Below the pieces are notes generated by a model. It was not told the DNA's origin. It saw only the letters and a list, made by a program, of their open reading frames with translations, and did not search any database. This document shows positions 6,908 to 7,038 of a stretch of DNA of 7,038 bases, piece by piece. The DNA is from JAFGOY01 sp034430335. Lineage in GTDB: Bacteria; Chloroflexota; Anaerolineae; Aggregatilineales; UBA3940. The stretch is from contig DAOUES010000088.1 in assembly GCA_034430335.1 (NCBI GenBank), positions 1-7,038 of the forward strand, read 5' to 3'. How positions within the stretch are numbered: the first letter of the stretch is position 1; the number at the start of each line of letters is the position of its first letter. The position numbers and the translations under genes were made by a program.

Positions 6908-7038
6908 CTTTCGGCGGCTGTCTGGTGCCGATGCGCTCTACTCCTACTATACAGTGACCTTCGTGGAAAAACGATGGAGAACGGTATCAGAACCGATACA
7001 AAACAGAGTGTCAAAATGGTGGTAGGGCCGGTCGATCA

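Larger units (their letters stand above)
6615..7038. other. Non-coding stretch with palindromic elements
   Basis: No convincing gene is present in these 424 bases. The stretch is visibly less GC-rich than the kinase gene. It contains, from left to right: the leader and -10 box of the membrane-protein gene, the IS605-like hairpin, about 70 bases with nothing recognised, the 92-bp foldback element, and about 130 bases at the right edge. That last part has a small inverted repeat (GTATC at 6984-6988, GATAC at 6995-6999). It also has a 21-codon frame open to the plus-strand edge from ATG 6974, too short to call a gene. Confidence 0.7.

Noticed and set aside
6974..7038. Plus-strand frame from ATG 6974 running off the right edge
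   Set aside because: Only 21 codons, no good ribosome site and no recognised motif; it cannot be supported as a gene from this window.

Overview
The window most likely comes from the chromosome of an environmental bacterium, possibly a member of the Chloroflexota. This is inferred from style only: one very long sensor kinase stacking PAS and GAF modules, few Shine-Dalgarno sequences, an MNT/HEPN toxin-antitoxin pair, and a CCCTCACCC-type foldback repeat between genes. No marker gene fixes the taxonomy. All four real genes read on the minus strand, so the biological order runs from the right end to the left end.

From right to left: (i) 6615-7038 is about 420 bases of non-coding DNA. It holds a nested palindromic (foldback) element of 92 bp, a compact hairpin resembling the right-end/omega-RNA hairpin of IS200/IS605 elements, and a consensus TATAAT box for the gene that follows. 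(ii) 4929-6614 encodes a polytopic membrane protein with 10-11 predicted membrane segments and a soluble C-terminal domain. It resembles GT-C-type glycosyltransferases but has no firm function. (iii) 626-4828 encodes a 1400-residue membrane sensor histidine kinase. It has a signal peptide, a periplasmic ABC-type substrate-binding-like sensor, one membrane helix, PAS-GAF-PAS-GAF-PAS, then HisKA and HATPase_c. There is no receiver domain and no response regulator beside it. (iv) 243-554 encodes an MNT-type nucleotidyltransferase antitoxin (MntA). It overlaps by 11 bp the start of a HepT-type HEPN ribonuclease toxin (253 to the left edge, cut by the window).

Functionally these look like three independent units: a toxin-antitoxin operon with its own apparently leaderless promoter, an orphan signalling kinase, and a cell-envelope membrane protein. 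I see no evidence that the kinase and the membrane protein form a pathway, although they are co-oriented and only 100 bp apart. The 644-codon open frame on the plus strand inside the kinase gene is a codon-usage artefact, not a gene. I did not find a clearly new system. The points most worth following up are the foldback element, the IS605-like hairpin and the kinase's domain stack.
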